Source: Plazaster borealis (Eukaryota > Echinodermata > Asteroidea > Forcipulatida > Labidiasteridae). From it: DNA of 64,000 bases. The stretch lies in NCBI GenBank assembly GCA_021014325.1, contig CM037472.1, positions 28,482,234 to 28,546,233 on the forward strand, in the 5' to 3' direction. The notes under the pieces are model-generated. The model had not been told where the DNA came from, searched no databases, and was given only the letters and a program-made list of their open reading frames with translations. Shown piece after piece: positions 36,401 through 45,919 of the stretch. Both the position numbers and the translations under genes were made by a program. The first letter of the stretch is position 1. The number at the start of each line of letters is the position of its first letter.

Positions 36401-39400
36401 TCTTATCCTCTCGGCCAGGACACGCCATGATGCACAGTATAACAAAGAGGAGAAAACGGCTCAACCACAATTGATCCGCAGTGAGGACGTCAGGTGAATT
36501 GATTCGCCTGAAGATGACTGACCTTTCAAAATGATTTGCTAATTTTGCAGATTGTCCGTTTCTATGAGCCTCTACCTTATGACTACACCAGGCTGGATGT
36601 TCGATCGCTCCTTCAAGATGATTGCATTGAAGAGGTAAGATTTCTACAACAGTGATTCTCAAAATCACAGCAGAAGACGCAAAACATTGGCTGAGGGGGG
36701 GGGGGGGGTTTGAGCCGCGTCGCTGAAGCCTGAGGGGTGGTACGACACTCAATTAGCAGAAAAGAACACACAGGTTGGATTCAGAAACACTACTGACTCG
36801 TGGCTTGGTCACGTAAAGGTAGCGCAGCCCTTCCAAGGCAAAACAGCCAAACTCAACAAATGACATTTTGAGAAAAGCAAGTACAGAGATAAGCTGTTTT
36901 GCCATAAAAACGTGACAAAAGTGTCAAAAGAGGCCGATATAGGACATGTTATATTCAAAAACCATACATACTATGCCTTTGAAACTTTGAAATGGAAAAA
37001 AGCGCTGTTGATTTACCCATAAATTATCTTGTATTAAAAAATAATTTTGGGCCGGGCCACGGTCATGTGTGGTTGGTTTATTACGTAACACTCAAGAGGA
37101 CTGTCGCTACATTCCTCTCCGATATCTATTTTTTAAAGTAGACCAAAATCTGTTTTCCTCGGTCCTTGAAAGCATTCTTCACTTACACAGCTAGCACAGA
37201 AATTTAACGCTAACCCTGTATTAGTAAGCGGAAAATGGTGACTGTAAGCGAAAGAACGCCGTCATATTAAGCAGAGCCATGAAAAGATGGGGGCTGTCTT
37301 AAATATTCTCCTGTATCTTGATCCTGTAGGTTGAGATGGAAGACTTTGATGAGAACGAGGTGGTGAAACCAGACGATAACGTTGACGAGGAGGAGGAAGA
37401 AGAAGAAGAGGAATTGGTATGTGTCTTAGATTCAGATTCTAATCACTATTATTCATTTGTGGACCTCATAGTTATCACTCGTCAGAGTTCCAAATAAATC
37501 TGTCTATTTGTGTACATGTATTTTTGTTCTTTTTACATTATATTTGAGGTAAGTGATTTTCTTTAATGTATATACTAATATTTTCAAAGATATATGTAGT
37601 AATATTTTCAAATAAAATATGTTGTAATATTTTCATTAATATATGCAGTAATATTCTCCTTAATGTATGTAGTAAATAGGCTTAAGTTGAGATATATACT
37701 CAGTACCAGCTGGCCTAGTTATTGTGGTATCTTGGTTTTTTTTTCATCGGCTCATAATGTTATACTTCAGCCTGTATCATCATCCAGACGAGATTAATAT
37801 TGTTGAGGTTTTGTCACAATTTTTCCAGTATAGATGTCTGGAAAAACAATACTAAACAGAAATTTGTGCATACACACTATGTTAACATTAGAAACATTTT
37901 GAGAATGTTGATTAAGGGCCTGGCTTTAACTTTGACCTTTTGTGTGATTGGAAGTAGTTCCAGTTTTGGTGGAAGTAGGTACAATCTTACAGCCACTATG
38001 GGCAATTTTGTGCGTGCAACTTGCGGGCCCGAGGGTCCAAAAGAGTTGTGCAAGTTTCACAGAGTTTTTTTTTTTAGTGTATTTAATTCCAAGAATATTA
38101 CATGTGTTGTACCTTCCATCGACTAGGATGAAAAACTTTCACATAAGTGGTCTTCCAAAATATTGGCTTATCTAATGTAGGGTTTTCATCCTTTTAAGGG
38201 TATGATACTGTTACCAGGGCGTGATTTAACTACAGCCTGGGCCCAATTTCATAGAGCTGCTTAAGCACAAAATACTGCTTTAAAAATGTCTGCTAAGCAA
38301 AAATAAAGAAGGATACCAGTCACAAATTCTACATGTGACATAGCATTTTGGCTGGTAACCTTATTCTGGTAAGCATAATTTTGTTGTGCTTAGCTTCTTT
38401 GTGTGCTTAAGCAGCTCTATGAAATTGGTCCCTGGTGTACAAACACTTGTCAAGACCGTTGCGGGTCAGTCAAGCTTGCCTCTTGGGTAGTCCGACAGAC
38501 TAATGAAAAATAATTAGTAATCTGTATGTGTGAAATCGTTTGTTATATATAAAAAAAATTGCACAAAAGTCAGACAGGCTAGTTAAAGTAGTATGCAAGC
38601 TAGTCAACTGTACAGCTTATTAGTAGCCCTGTGGGCCTCTGCCCTCTGGGCAAGTCAGGTATTAAGGCCATGTCACATGAGACAATTTACAGGCAACAAG
38701 CTCCACCAGGCAATCTCCGGTAAGAAAAGTCATTCGCATTTCAATTCTCTCATCATTTTGTTGGAGATAGTGAGTTACAGCTGGGAAAACTGTCTTTTGC
38801 ACTGTAGAAGTGTTCCGTTTGCGTGCTGTTTGTTGCCGACAAGTTGCCTGTGAAAATTGCCGTGTGTGACATGTCCTCTTAGTGAAGGGCCTGCTTCTTG
38901 ACCTTTCCACTCTATTTCATGGATCCTGTCCATGTTCACGCCTTGCCTTCAAACTTACTCCTGAAAACTATCTGAGCATAAGTTGTTTCCATATAGCTAA
39001 CCCAATCCTCTACCATTGTTTATCTTTGGACATTTCTTTTTATCACAAATATAAGTTGTTTGATACGCTTTTCTGTCACTAACTCTACTCTCTGAAGCCC
39101 TCCCTGGCTTATATAAATACCTAATCTGTTCTGATATTTCATCAAGGTTCACCACTTTACAGTATTTAAAAAATAAAGACCGTATTTTTGCTCGTACACA
39201 AAATGACAGAATTTTTTTTCTTCAAATAATATTATGATTTTATTACTTCAGTAGGAAGCAAACTTTTTCAGTGTTTGTCCAACACTTTCTTTACAACGCC
39301 TTTTTGTAAGGTTTTGAGGCTTATAAAATTGTAATCACATTTTCTGGAAACACTTCATAATGGGAGACTTAAAAACTATTTAATTAAGTTGAATTAAAAT

Positions 39401-42400
39401 ATAATTTTGATTTTAATTAGCAGCTATTACTGCTAGTTATATAATTAGTTAATTGGTTGACCCAAACAATACAACAACTGACGTTTTCCAACACACAAAA
39501 TCACCCACTAGTTAGTCTAAGATGACAAGTATAACATTAGCAGTGGTCTTCATTGGCGACGCTGGTTTTTTGTATTAGTCACCGGTAGAGGGCGCAACAT
39601 CGACTGTTTGGGAGGCTGACTCAGAGGGACTGGGCAAGTCTATAATTCTGGATCGAAACAGCCAGATGTTTGTGTGATACAGACATCTCTTCTCCAGTAA
39701 TTCATAATGCGATATATCGGCGACTACGTTAACAAAACGAACGTCGCCAATCAAGACTAGCAGAAGCATATGCACTGACCTGAGCTTCATAAAAGCTCAG
39801 TCTGTATCCGTAATGTTAACAATTGTGTGTATTTGGTTGAATTATCAACCAGTATCAAGCCATTTGAAACATTTCCCGCTGTTGCAGAGGGATCAAATAG
39901 ATCTAGGAATTCATTTTTTAATTAATAGGAGGGAAATTTAGGAGCAGAAAAAAAAATGGGTGAGTACGTAGAGTAAGAAGTTAGTATCAATCAAGTTTGT
40001 TTGGTTAGTATTTGGCTTTATATTTACATGTGCAAAACCCGAGCACACTGCATCAGTGTTTAGGAACATATAATGATACGTGTCGCTGTACGCGCTGTTA
40101 AACTTACCGCTAGCCAATCATTGGCTGAATGATTCAAGAATCCGGAGAGCAGAATCCTAAACAATCGGCATCAAATAATGACCGGAGAGGAAAAACCCCC
40201 AAATGTCTTAATTGTGTCAGGTACAGTATGACTAGTGTGTCTAATTTGTTTTATTGGTTGTTGTTTTTTAATTATTAACAACAGTTTTGGGAATACTTGG
40301 TTAGTAATATGTACATGAGTTGACCACACTTTGACTGACACTTTGACTTGGAAATAGTTATTAAGGAATCAAGTTTCCTTCATGCCACTCGACTGAATTT
40401 TGGTAACCTGAAGAAGAAGGTTTTAGGGGTTTTTGTAGGAATCAAAAGATTGATTAAGTACTTATGGATTTGTAAGATCTATATGGAATGCCAAAGACAC
40501 ATGTACAATTATAGTTGAATTAAAGTATAATTATTGAATCTATGATCACTTTTTAACGATACAAGCTCTTCAATTTTTATCAAAAGCAGTAAATTGGGAG
40601 GAAAAATATTTAGTATTGAGTGAAACGTGTTCTCTAATTGACACTATAATACTTGGTTCTTATATAGCGCACATATCCTAGTAGCTAGATCAAGGCGCTT
40701 TACAACATTATTGTCCCTGTTCACCGGGCATACTATAGACCATTCCTCTAACTTTCTCAACTCACTGGGGAGCGTACAACAATCATGTGATTGATGCTAT
40801 TGGAAAATGTAACACAGGAGGTGTATTTTATGGTCCTCCTACCTTTGTTGGGTGATTCTTGCAAGGGTGAGTCATTTCAAATTAAGGTGTTTTTTTTTTA
40901 AATTGTCATGAAGGGAAAAAATTAATCTGTTTAGGGTTGTTTAAATTTGGGGATTGTAGTGAATATTACATAAGTATTCAGTTGATCATACATGTAGTAA
41001 TGTTACTGATGTGCCGCTTGGCAAACACAGAGAAAGCTAGCGTGCCATTTCTTTGAGGTTATCTTCCTTTATAAAAATTATTTATTAATGTGTTCTTTTT
41101 CTGTTTTTTTAATTTAATGTTATAAACTGTTTTGAAACTAGCAATTAAAAAAAAAAATTGGTCAGCTGCATTTTGTGACCTTTGGTAAGTGCCGACTCTG
41201 TTAACTAACGGAATGAGTCGAGCATTTGAAGAAATTTTCTCATACTGCATCCATCAGAAATTTGGTACAGTCGGGCAACAAATAAATACTGGACATTTAT
41301 CTCAGCCAGTTCAACATCCAAGGCTTTACAAGAAGACAAAAAAATACCTGTTTGATTAATTAGTGTTACTTAAGTATCTGAAAGTGCTTCCTATATGTAG
41401 GTTGAAGATTTCATAAGATCTGGGGACGTTTGCAAATATTTGTTAAAGCATGGCTGCTTTGTGAGAAAGGCATATTTATTTTACGAGCTGTGTAAACTGC
41501 AACGAGACACATTGAAAGATCAAAGAAGTTTGTAGAGTATTTGAGTTTTCAATTGAGTCACTTCTTAAAGAAGTTGACATTTCCAAATGCAAACTGAGAC
41601 GTTGGCTTGTTTGAATCTTATTCAGTGTTCAGTAAAAGGATTGTTTTGTAGCATTTAAATGAGTGTTAAGAGTCCTTTCGAAAGAAGGAGACCTTTGTCA
41701 CGCTGAGGCCATTAGTCATGGACCCTGTATTCTTATATAAGCACTGATTCTCATACTTAAAAAGGGTGCCAGACTATTTTACCTTCTGGCCTCGCTTTCA
41801 TTGTTTCAATTCCAATGGGAGAATTACAAGATGGCTGACTCGTGGTGAAGGTCTACTTCTGGTAGTTGGTTGATGTTGATTTTCAGTTTCATCTTGTTCA
41901 TTCACAGGGAGGATTGGTGAAGAGTAAATGGGAAACGGCTACGGGAGAGAGACTAGGTGGGTACATGGTGTATGGAGTCAGGTGGAGCCTCTGTGCTTAG
42001 GTTGCCCAACTGTAGTCAGGTTGCCCAACTGTAGTCAGGTGGCCCAACAGTAGTCAGGTGGCCCAACTGTAGTCAAGTGGCCCAACTGTAATTAAGTGGT
42101 CCAACTGTCACCAGTCGGCCCAACTGTCACTAGGTGGTATTACTCTCATAACCTGCTGTGCTCAGGGGCCAACTGTAGTCAGGTGTGCCAACTGTAATGA
42201 GGTTGTCCAACTGTAGTCAGGTGGCCCAACTGTAGTCAGGTGGCCAAACTGTCACCAGTTGGCTGGATTACTCTCACACAGTGGGGATGTAGTCTTGCCA
42301 ATAAAGGCAAAGTTTAAAACTTAAAAACAATTAAAACACTGACTTCACGTGTATCAAATCGCAAAGTGAACTTCAACTTGGATAACAAGGCGACTTTTTC

Positions 42401-44836
42401 ATTGTATCTACAAATTGTACCCTGGAGTTAATTCAATGAGCACCGTGTGATTGTAAAGTTTGTACAACATATTGTAAGTATAGTTTTAGCCAAACACTTT
42501 GAGCAACTATGTGAATATTAAATGAGTTGGTTTAACTTATTTGAATACCTTAAACTTGATGTTTATTATTCATTCAGAATAAAAAAAAAAAAGAAGGAAT
42601 TTAAGATGGATTTATTATTTACAGTGATGCAATGCAATGTCTGAGATATAGACCGTGCAAGTCTAGCGCATATTCAAACATTTTTGGTCCCACTTTGGTC
42701 CCACGTACAATGCTTTAACGCGTGAAGGAAACAAACTTCCGCACTTGAACAGGTCCCAATGTTTAAATACGCAAGAGACTTGCACAGTTTATTGTTGTTC
42801 AGATTAAGAAATAATCTGAGGGGATTTCATTTAACAATGTGGATTATGTCATGGGCGATGATATTCAAGGTTATTAACGGATGTAGCTACATTATATTGG
42901 AGGTACACACAAGGTAATCAAAGAAATATAGTGACAAAATAGAAAAATCGTGGTCAAGGAAAGGACTTCTTTAAAGTGAAGTAAAAATTAATTTTGTGTA
43001 TTTGTGTCATCGAATACTGGATAGTCACACTCAGTCTCTCCATTTGTCCCCACAGATAAGCTGGATGGAGTGCGTTCTTATGGGAAGCGGAGGCAGTCCA
43101 TGGATGAGTCACAGGTCCAGAGCATGGAGGATTATCTGGGCATGGCTGACTATTCACAAGACTCAAGTAGAGATCCAAATGCCAAAAGGGTTTGTAAACG
43201 AAGATTTCATCTTCAAGCTCTTTTTGTTTTCTTTTTTTCTGATTTGCTGTACTAGCTTCCCGCTTGTAAATAAAAAGTTGCATCCCCTTAACGCGATCCC
43301 TTTGCTGCCGCTTCCCAGGTTGTATCCCAAACTTTGGTGTGATCCCTGGCTATACGGCAGTTACAGGTTGAATGGCTTTTGACTGGCACCCTCGAAGAAA
43401 GATGTTGACAAAATAGGGAGACCACCAACATTACAGTTAGATAGATCAGTTGGTAGAGCACTGGCACATTAATTCAGAGGTCGCAGGTTCAAGTCCCGCT
43501 CTAGTCAATTTTTCTTTGTTCTACCCCAAATTATGTTTTTAAAATAATGAGAAACCCTTTTTTCTTTGATGGAATCTTTTTTAGAAACTTGAATTTACAC
43601 ACGTATCATTTTTTGTTGTGGGTAATCGGTATAAATACTCCAGTTCTTCAAATTCTTCAGGATGCGCACCTTCAGTGTGTTCAAGGTCTAAGCCCTCTTC
43701 AATAATGTGAAGAAAATAATAAGATCAATAAGAAGTAACCATAATAACTATAATTAGTGAACTTGAGGGTACAACCATGTACCATTGCGGGTACAACCAT
43801 ACACTTACTTCTTATTTTCCACACCATGCAAAGCTTCATACATCACTTAATAAAATTAATGTTCTGTATGATTCTGTTACTGTTTGTATTCGGTCGGGCT
43901 TATCTAGTTGACTGTGGTTTTCATTTTGTTGCTTTTAAGATTTTCTGATCCAGTGTTCAGCTTATAAAGTAAAGAAAACTATCTTTTTTGTTATAAAAAA
44001 AAAGTTTTCATGTAATAGTTTATAAAGTATTAATGTAGGCCCTAAGCTTCTCTGGGATTGACTGTTTCAGAAAAAAAAGACTTAAAATCTTTTTGTCTTT
44101 AATACTGATGATGTTAATTTCCACTCTGTTTTTTACAATCTTCCATCCATCGTTCCTCTTTTCCTTCCAAGTTTTGCTCTCTAAGTTTGAGCTGACTCAT
44201 TGCATTGTTTTCTCGCCATCAAAGTTTCTCATATACCTGCCCCCCCTTTTATTCTATGGACAAATTTCCAGAAACTATTTTCTTCAGAAACTAATTAATC
44301 AAAAAGTCCCAATCAACACTATAATCAGGGACAAAAAATTTCAGATTTTATCTGAAATCAGACTGTTCATGTAGGCCTGATGAAAAAAAGGTAGCTGTTG
44401 TTTTCTTCAGATATAAAGAAATCGTGTCCTTTGATCAACTTCGCTGGTGCTGAGGATACTGCTCCCAAATGCTCCTTGAAATCTATAATTCATTGTCTGT
44501 TAAAAGGTGGTAATGCCATCATTTCAACACACCTCCTAACATTTAGTTCATAGTTTCGGACCTCCTTGATAGCAGTGACTCTCACTCATGTCTTATGTAG
44601 AAAGACAAAGGATTTGTTGCCCTCTAAAACTCAGCGCAAGCACTTTTACGACAATCCTATTCAAGTCCAAACCTTGTTGTTTTTTGTAGGTTCGTTGGGC
44701 TGACATCGAGGAGAAGAAAGACCAAGACAGGAAGCGTGCCTTGGGCTTCGTCGTCGGTCAGACAGCCCAGGACTGGGCCAAAATCACCGATGACAACTTC
44801 GCTGAGAAGGCGCTCAATCGAACCAAGTATTTTTGA
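24176..44836 (+). CDS. YLPM1: YLPM1 (ZAP3) orthologue, 15 exons, extreme N-terminus uncertain
   Basis: Exons: 24176-24415, 25312-28860, 29457-29896, 30933-30994, 31589-31690, 32226-32700, 33303-33606, 33927-34046, 34549-34725, 35664-35747, 36551-36634, 37330-37416, 41908-41956, 43056-43189, 44690-44836. Every junction is GT-AG and in phase, giving 2017 residues plus TGA; vertebrate YLPM1 has about 2100. Matches to the family: Gln-rich coiled coil with WERQFKKWKEDH and LEQWKSWQTKM; ERERD/SR-type mid-region; FDYGHGQG; Pro-rich run; GPPGSGKS P-loop; LDDYF; EYEYEALMEIAYRTS; DDGFFDFIIVDAIND; LDVRSLLQDDCIEEVEMEDFD; KRVRWADIEEKK; GFVVGQT; EKALNRTKYF. YLPM1 is a nuclear protein that binds PP1 through RVRW and is associated with RNA and transcription; its C-terminal domain resembles polynucleotide-kinase P-loop folds. 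Here the Gly/Pro/Met tract and a true Arg/Ser domain replace the vertebrate YLP and RERG repeats. Confidence 0.95.
24445..24838. mobile_element. MITE, family B, second copy (YLPM1 intron)
   Basis: Begins AAAGGTAGGGTCATAC and ends AACGATAACCCTACCC, matching the ends of 8712-9119. The interior includes the same TCTCAGATTTCTGAGG-type dyad. Confidence 0.75.
24839..25311. other. Intronic spacer
   Basis: AT-rich DNA with no exon-like content. It ends in the polypyrimidine tract and CAG acceptor at 25309-25311. Confidence 0.5.
25312..28860 (+). CDS. YLPM1: YLPM1 giant exon: W-rich helix, GPM repeats, SR domain
   Basis: 1183 codons uninterrupted. In order: NWERQFKKWKEDHMGHPNKE and LEQWKSWQTKM (family block, to about 25540); Gly/Pro/Met repeats (about 25590-27330); a Lys/Glu/Pro-rich acidic-basic region (27430-28070); an Arg/Ser domain (28108-28390); RPERPERPE repeats (28558-28605); the conserved helix SEREHDIIRKAAHELKMI (28738 on). 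It ends at CCG|GTAAGC. Read-through into the C-run intron would add 14 residues and a stop. Confidence 0.95.
25592..27330 (+). repeat. Coding GMGP / GMGPGGPG repeat tract in YLPM1
   Basis: Two identical-unit blocks of the 12-bp word GGAATGGGTCCA (about 25670-25800 and 25905-25995). They are followed by diverged 24-bp units around 26400-26980 (GGAATGGGACCTGGAGGTCC type). The frame stays open in the coding direction. The minus strand and other frames are also largely open because of the repeat, which creates false ORFs. Confidence 0.93.
28108..28390 (+). other. Arg/Ser-rich (SR) domain of YLPM1
   Basis: Dense RS/SR dipeptides built on AGYMGXAGYMGX-type codons, with a tandem SRSRNRSRSKNR unit (about 28224-28330). 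SR domains are phosphorylated by SR/CLK kinases and mediate splicing-factor contacts; that role is inferred from the family of SR proteins. Confidence 0.9.
28861..29456. other. YLPM1 intron
   Basis: Starts GTAAGC and carries a C run near 28885-28898. No repeat family or exon recognised. Confidence 0.6.
29457..29896 (+). CDS. YLPM1: YLPM1 exon: Arg/Asp/Glu/Pro-rich
   Basis: Begins DDRLPIEPRGPD and ends SSYDID plus two bases of an Arg codon (donor GTAACT). Charged and rich in RERD-type words like the middle of vertebrate YLPM1. Without splicing the frame would stop one codon later, which supports this donor. Confidence 0.87.
29897..30932. other. YLPM1 intron
   Basis: AT-rich, no recognisable element or exon. 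A short dyad near 30530-30570 (GGCCGTGGCTCACAGCC) is the only structure noted. Confidence 0.5.
30933..30994 (+). CDS. YLPM1: YLPM1 small exon
   Basis: 62 bases: completes an Arg codon, then RNPGRGYDDRPPNPDYPRYA plus one base. Bounded by TTTGATAG and GTAAGA. Phase-matched on both sides. Confidence 0.8.
31195..31400. repeat. Dispersed repeat related to the TTATATAGCGC family
   Basis: GTAATGCACGTAAAAGAACC and the adjoining CCCAGTACACTG are the reverse complement of CACTGGGTTCTTTTACTTGC near 36250. It lies in a YLPM1 intron. Confidence 0.55.
31589..31690 (+). CDS. YLPM1: YLPM1 exon with YGHG motif
   Basis: Encodes EDSRLLAPVKEEKVVESFDY and GHGQGSSSPPRTRV; the DYGHG word is conserved in vertebrate YLPM1. 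Donor GTAAGT. A SINE begins about 30 bases into the following intron. Confidence 0.88.
31715..31890 (+). mobile_element. tRNA-derived SINE
   Basis: The head GGTTGGCGTAGTGATATC and the B box-like GGGATCCCAGTTC are followed by the conserved body (GTTTTCAGTCCCTACCTGAT, TCTGGGGTTTTCCGCCC). It is a degenerate but fairly long copy. Confidence 0.6.
32226..32700 (+). CDS. YLPM1: YLPM1 exon: charged RD/RE-rich
   Basis: 158 codons of Arg, Asp, Glu and Gly-rich sequence (APEIERAADSYGDRDMRRPG to SDAFESDE plus AG). Acceptor TTATAG, donor GTGAGA. Likely disordered. Confidence 0.88.
32701..33302. other. YLPM1 intron
   Basis: No repeat family or exon recognised between the donor at 32701 and the CCAG acceptor at 33299-33302. 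Confidence 0.55.
33303..33606 (+). CDS. YLPM1: YLPM1 exon: Pro run and P-loop
   Basis: Contains a 12-residue Pro run, then VLIEDLLKNPGRKSRPKKVV and ILRGPPGSGKSYVAKLIK. The Walker A motif GPPGSGKS is at 33562-33585. This opens the conserved C-terminal kinase-like domain. Confidence 0.96.
33783..33860 (+). mobile_element. tRNA-derived SINE head
   Basis: TTGGTCTAGTGGTAGTATATG and AGGTTCGAATCCCATCCGAG are A- and B-box-like. Same family as 6110-6305. It ends about 65 bases before the next YLPM1 exon. Confidence 0.65.
33927..34046 (+). CDS. YLPM1: YLPM1 exon: LDDYF block
   Basis: 40 codons, DLETKMGGHMPRMLCLDDYF then MTEVERMQTDEETGKRLLIK. LDDYF is conserved in the family, where the acidic pair is Walker B-like or substrate-facing. 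Confidence 0.95.
34549..34725 (+). CDS. YLPM1: YLPM1 exon: EYEYE...DDGFF...VDAIND
   Basis: 59 codons with EYEYEALMEIAYRTSLLKSF, KKTVDDGFFDFIIVDAIND and KGFE, nearly collinear with vertebrate YLPM1. Donor GTTTGT. Confidence 0.96.
34909..34938. repeat. Perfect 13-bp hairpin in YLPM1 intron
   Basis: CCTGTCTTTATCC, a TTGC loop, then GGATAAAGACAGG. The surrounding intron shows no other structure. Confidence 0.85.
35382..35529. mobile_element. CAGGCCTG-type MITE in YLPM1 intron
   Basis: Begins TAGGCCTGGATTTTTATC and ends GTGTAATTCCAGGTCTG. The central AAAATCTTAAAGTCTATGGG is identical to the 5588 copy. AACTAG directly abuts both ends (35376-35381, 35530-35535), a possible 6-bp duplication. Confidence 0.72.
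35664..35747 (+). CDS. YLPM1: YLPM1 exon: VYVVEMLAD block
   Basis: 28 codons, VYVVEMLADAATCHKRDTHN and RGLPDIQK. Acceptor TTAAG, donor GTGAGT. It corresponds to VYLAEM...C.KRN.H in the vertebrate protein. Confidence 0.93.
36025..36440. repeat. TTATATAGCGC repeat joined to a minus-strand tRNA-SINE head
   Basis: GTGGCTTATATAGCGCTCAT at the left recurs at 40650. At the right the minus strand reads GGCCGAGAGGATAAGAACAC and GGGGGTTCGAGTCCCAG, a Leu/Ser-tRNA-like head. The whole may be one composite element in a YLPM1 intron. Confidence 0.55.
36551..36634 (+). CDS. YLPM1: YLPM1 exon: LDVRSLLQD block
   Basis: 28 codons, IVRFYEPLPYDYTRLDVRSL and LQDDCIEE, donor GTAAGA. The LD(I/V)RSLLQD word is family-specific. 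Confidence 0.95.
37330..37416 (+). CDS. YLPM1: YLPM1 exon: acidic tract
   Basis: 29 codons starting VEMEDFDENEVV and ending in nine consecutive Glu codons plus Leu. It matches the VEMEDFD and Glu-rich linker of the family. Confidence 0.94.
37565..37676. repeat. Degenerate AT-rich tandem repeat
   Basis: About four units of roughly 30 bp built on TATATGTAGTAATATTTTCA. Confidence 0.7.
38239..38432. mobile_element. MITE, family C (GGGCCCAATTTCATAGAGC)
   Basis: The left end GGGCCCAATTTCATAGAGC is matched inversely by GCTCTATGAAATTGGTCCC, with CTTAAGCA inside both. A close full copy is at 57591-57783 and a diverged one at 57023-57206. Confidence 0.8.
40650..40760. repeat. TTATATAGCGC repeat fragment
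   Basis: TTCTTATATAGCGCACATAT and GGCGCTTTACAACATTATTG. Shares its start with 36025. Confidence 0.5.
41908..41956 (+). CDS. YLPM1: YLPM1 small exon: KSKWE
   Basis: GGLVKSKWETATGERL plus one base, aligned with the (P)KSKWE segment of vertebrate YLPM1. The donor GTGGGT is atypical but the phase fits the next exon. The preceding intron is 4.5 kb. Confidence 0.88.
41998..42262. repeat. 19-bp minisatellite in YLPM1 intron
   Basis: Unit GTAGTCAGGTGGCCCAACT, about a dozen imperfect copies with an interruption near 42130-42170. Starts about 40 bases after the exon ending at 41956. Confidence 0.88.
42263..43055. other. YLPM1 intron remainder
   Basis: AT-rich, no recognisable element. GGTCCCACTTTGGTCCCAC near 42687 is a small local duplication. 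Confidence 0.5.
43056..43189 (+). CDS. YLPM1: YLPM1 exon: KLDGVRS and MEDYLG
   Basis: Reads DKLDGVRSYGKRRQSMDESQ then VQSMEDYLGMADYSQDSS and DPNAKR. KLDGLR and MEDYL are family words. Ends at AAAAGG|GTTTGT, leaving KR to join VRW. Confidence 0.94.
43440..43515 (+). mobile_element. tRNA-like SINE head (Lys-tRNA-like)
   Basis: TAGATCAGTTGGTAGAGCAC and GGTCGCAGGTTCAAGTCCC resemble a tRNA D-arm and T-arm. The anticodon loop lacks the usual T33 and the acceptor stem pairs only with wobbles, so a SINE or pseudogene is likelier than a gene. Confidence 0.5.
44400..44560. repeat. Dispersed repeat, copy 2
   Basis: GCTGAGGATACTGCTCCCAA, GCTCCTTGAAATCTATAAT and GGTGGTAATGCCATCATTTC match 16373-16540. 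Ends about 130 bases before the last YLPM1 exon. Confidence 0.6.
44690..44836 (+). CDS. YLPM1: YLPM1 last coding exon
   Basis: VRWADIEEKKDQDRKRALGF, VVGQTAQDWAKITDDNFAEK and ALNRTKYF, then TGA at 44834-44836. Nearly identical to the vertebrate C-terminus. VRW completes the PP1-docking motif with KR of the previous exon. Confidence 0.97.
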   Translation, partial: VRWADIEEKKDQDRKRALGFVVGQTAQDWAKITDDNFAEKALNRTKYF

Positions 44837-45919
44837 AATGTTGACTGGAACTGACAGCAGGTAAACAGTGGGAGAAAAAGGTACTACTGTACTTTATTTG
44901 CCCTCCTTGGTGCAGTCTCTGTGGCGAGGAGTAATTTTGTTAGAGTGCAGTGGTGCCCCTGAGCTGTATGTGGATTGTTCCCTATGAGGATAAGGATCAG
45001 TCTAACTTTGGGAGATCGCCCAAATGTTACAAAAGGTTCTTCTGTGCTTGCATCAGGAAGGATCTTCAGCAGTTCCCAAGAAAAAATACATCTTTCAATC
45101 TTGCGGTTTGAGATTTGGATTGCATGGATGTAGTAAATGCTTGCCAGATTCTCAAAAACAAGATTTTGCAAATTTTTTTTTTTTTTCTTCAAACCTTGTT
45201 GATTAGAGGTACCTTTTTTGAGGGCAATGTGTGATTTGGCTGTCTACAGACAAATGTACCCAAACTTAATAGTGCCCTAGTATTGTCCACCATATCTCAA
45301 AATGGCTTATTAGCTGTAGCAGAAGAGAAGTAATTAAGTGTTGCACACTTTAAGATGTGATAAAATTCAGTTAAAGCAAATGTCTGCGCTTTGTTGGGCA
45401 GCAATAATCAGTACTTAATATCAGTATTTAAATTTGATTCCTGCGTTTTTTTTCATCATTACAGCTTCAGGCTTATGAGAGGGGCGTGTCCAGAGATACA
45501 ATCAGAGTGGGGGTGTTGCAGCAAGCCCAACACCCTAGGATAAACTGTTTTTCTGTCTGTGTCCTGTTGAACACTCAATGTGTACGACCATGGCTGCAGC
45601 ACGTGGAACAGCCGATGAGGACGTTGTGTTATCATGAGTTATCGTTGGAGATTGGATGAAAAGCAATGGGAAACTTATGTCTAACCATTTGTCAGCATTA
45701 TAGTCAGCCAGTTTACATAGTTAATGGCTCACTCAAGAGCCCAGGTTGTGTACATGCACTTTTTGTGTGTAAACTAAGTCTTTGTTTTTGTGATCAAACT
45801 GCATATTGCATATAACAATAATTAGCATTTTGCAATAATTAGCTACTCTTGCAGTTGATGTTTCTTATTTAGGTAAAGTTTAGCCAATTTGCTTAACTAC
45901 ACAGTCACTTTTAAGTAAA

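Larger units (their letters stand above)
37417..41907. other. Large YLPM1 intron (4.5 kb)
   Basis: Holds an AT-rich tandem repeat (37565-37676), a GGGCCC MITE (38239-38432), a TTATATAGCGC fragment (40650-40760) and otherwise unremarkable AT-rich DNA. No conserved exon seen. Confidence 0.6.

Noticed and set aside
43440..43515. Functional tRNA-Lys gene
   Set aside because: No T33, poor anticodon stem and only wobble pairs at the acceptor end; similar heads occur elsewhere as SINEs.
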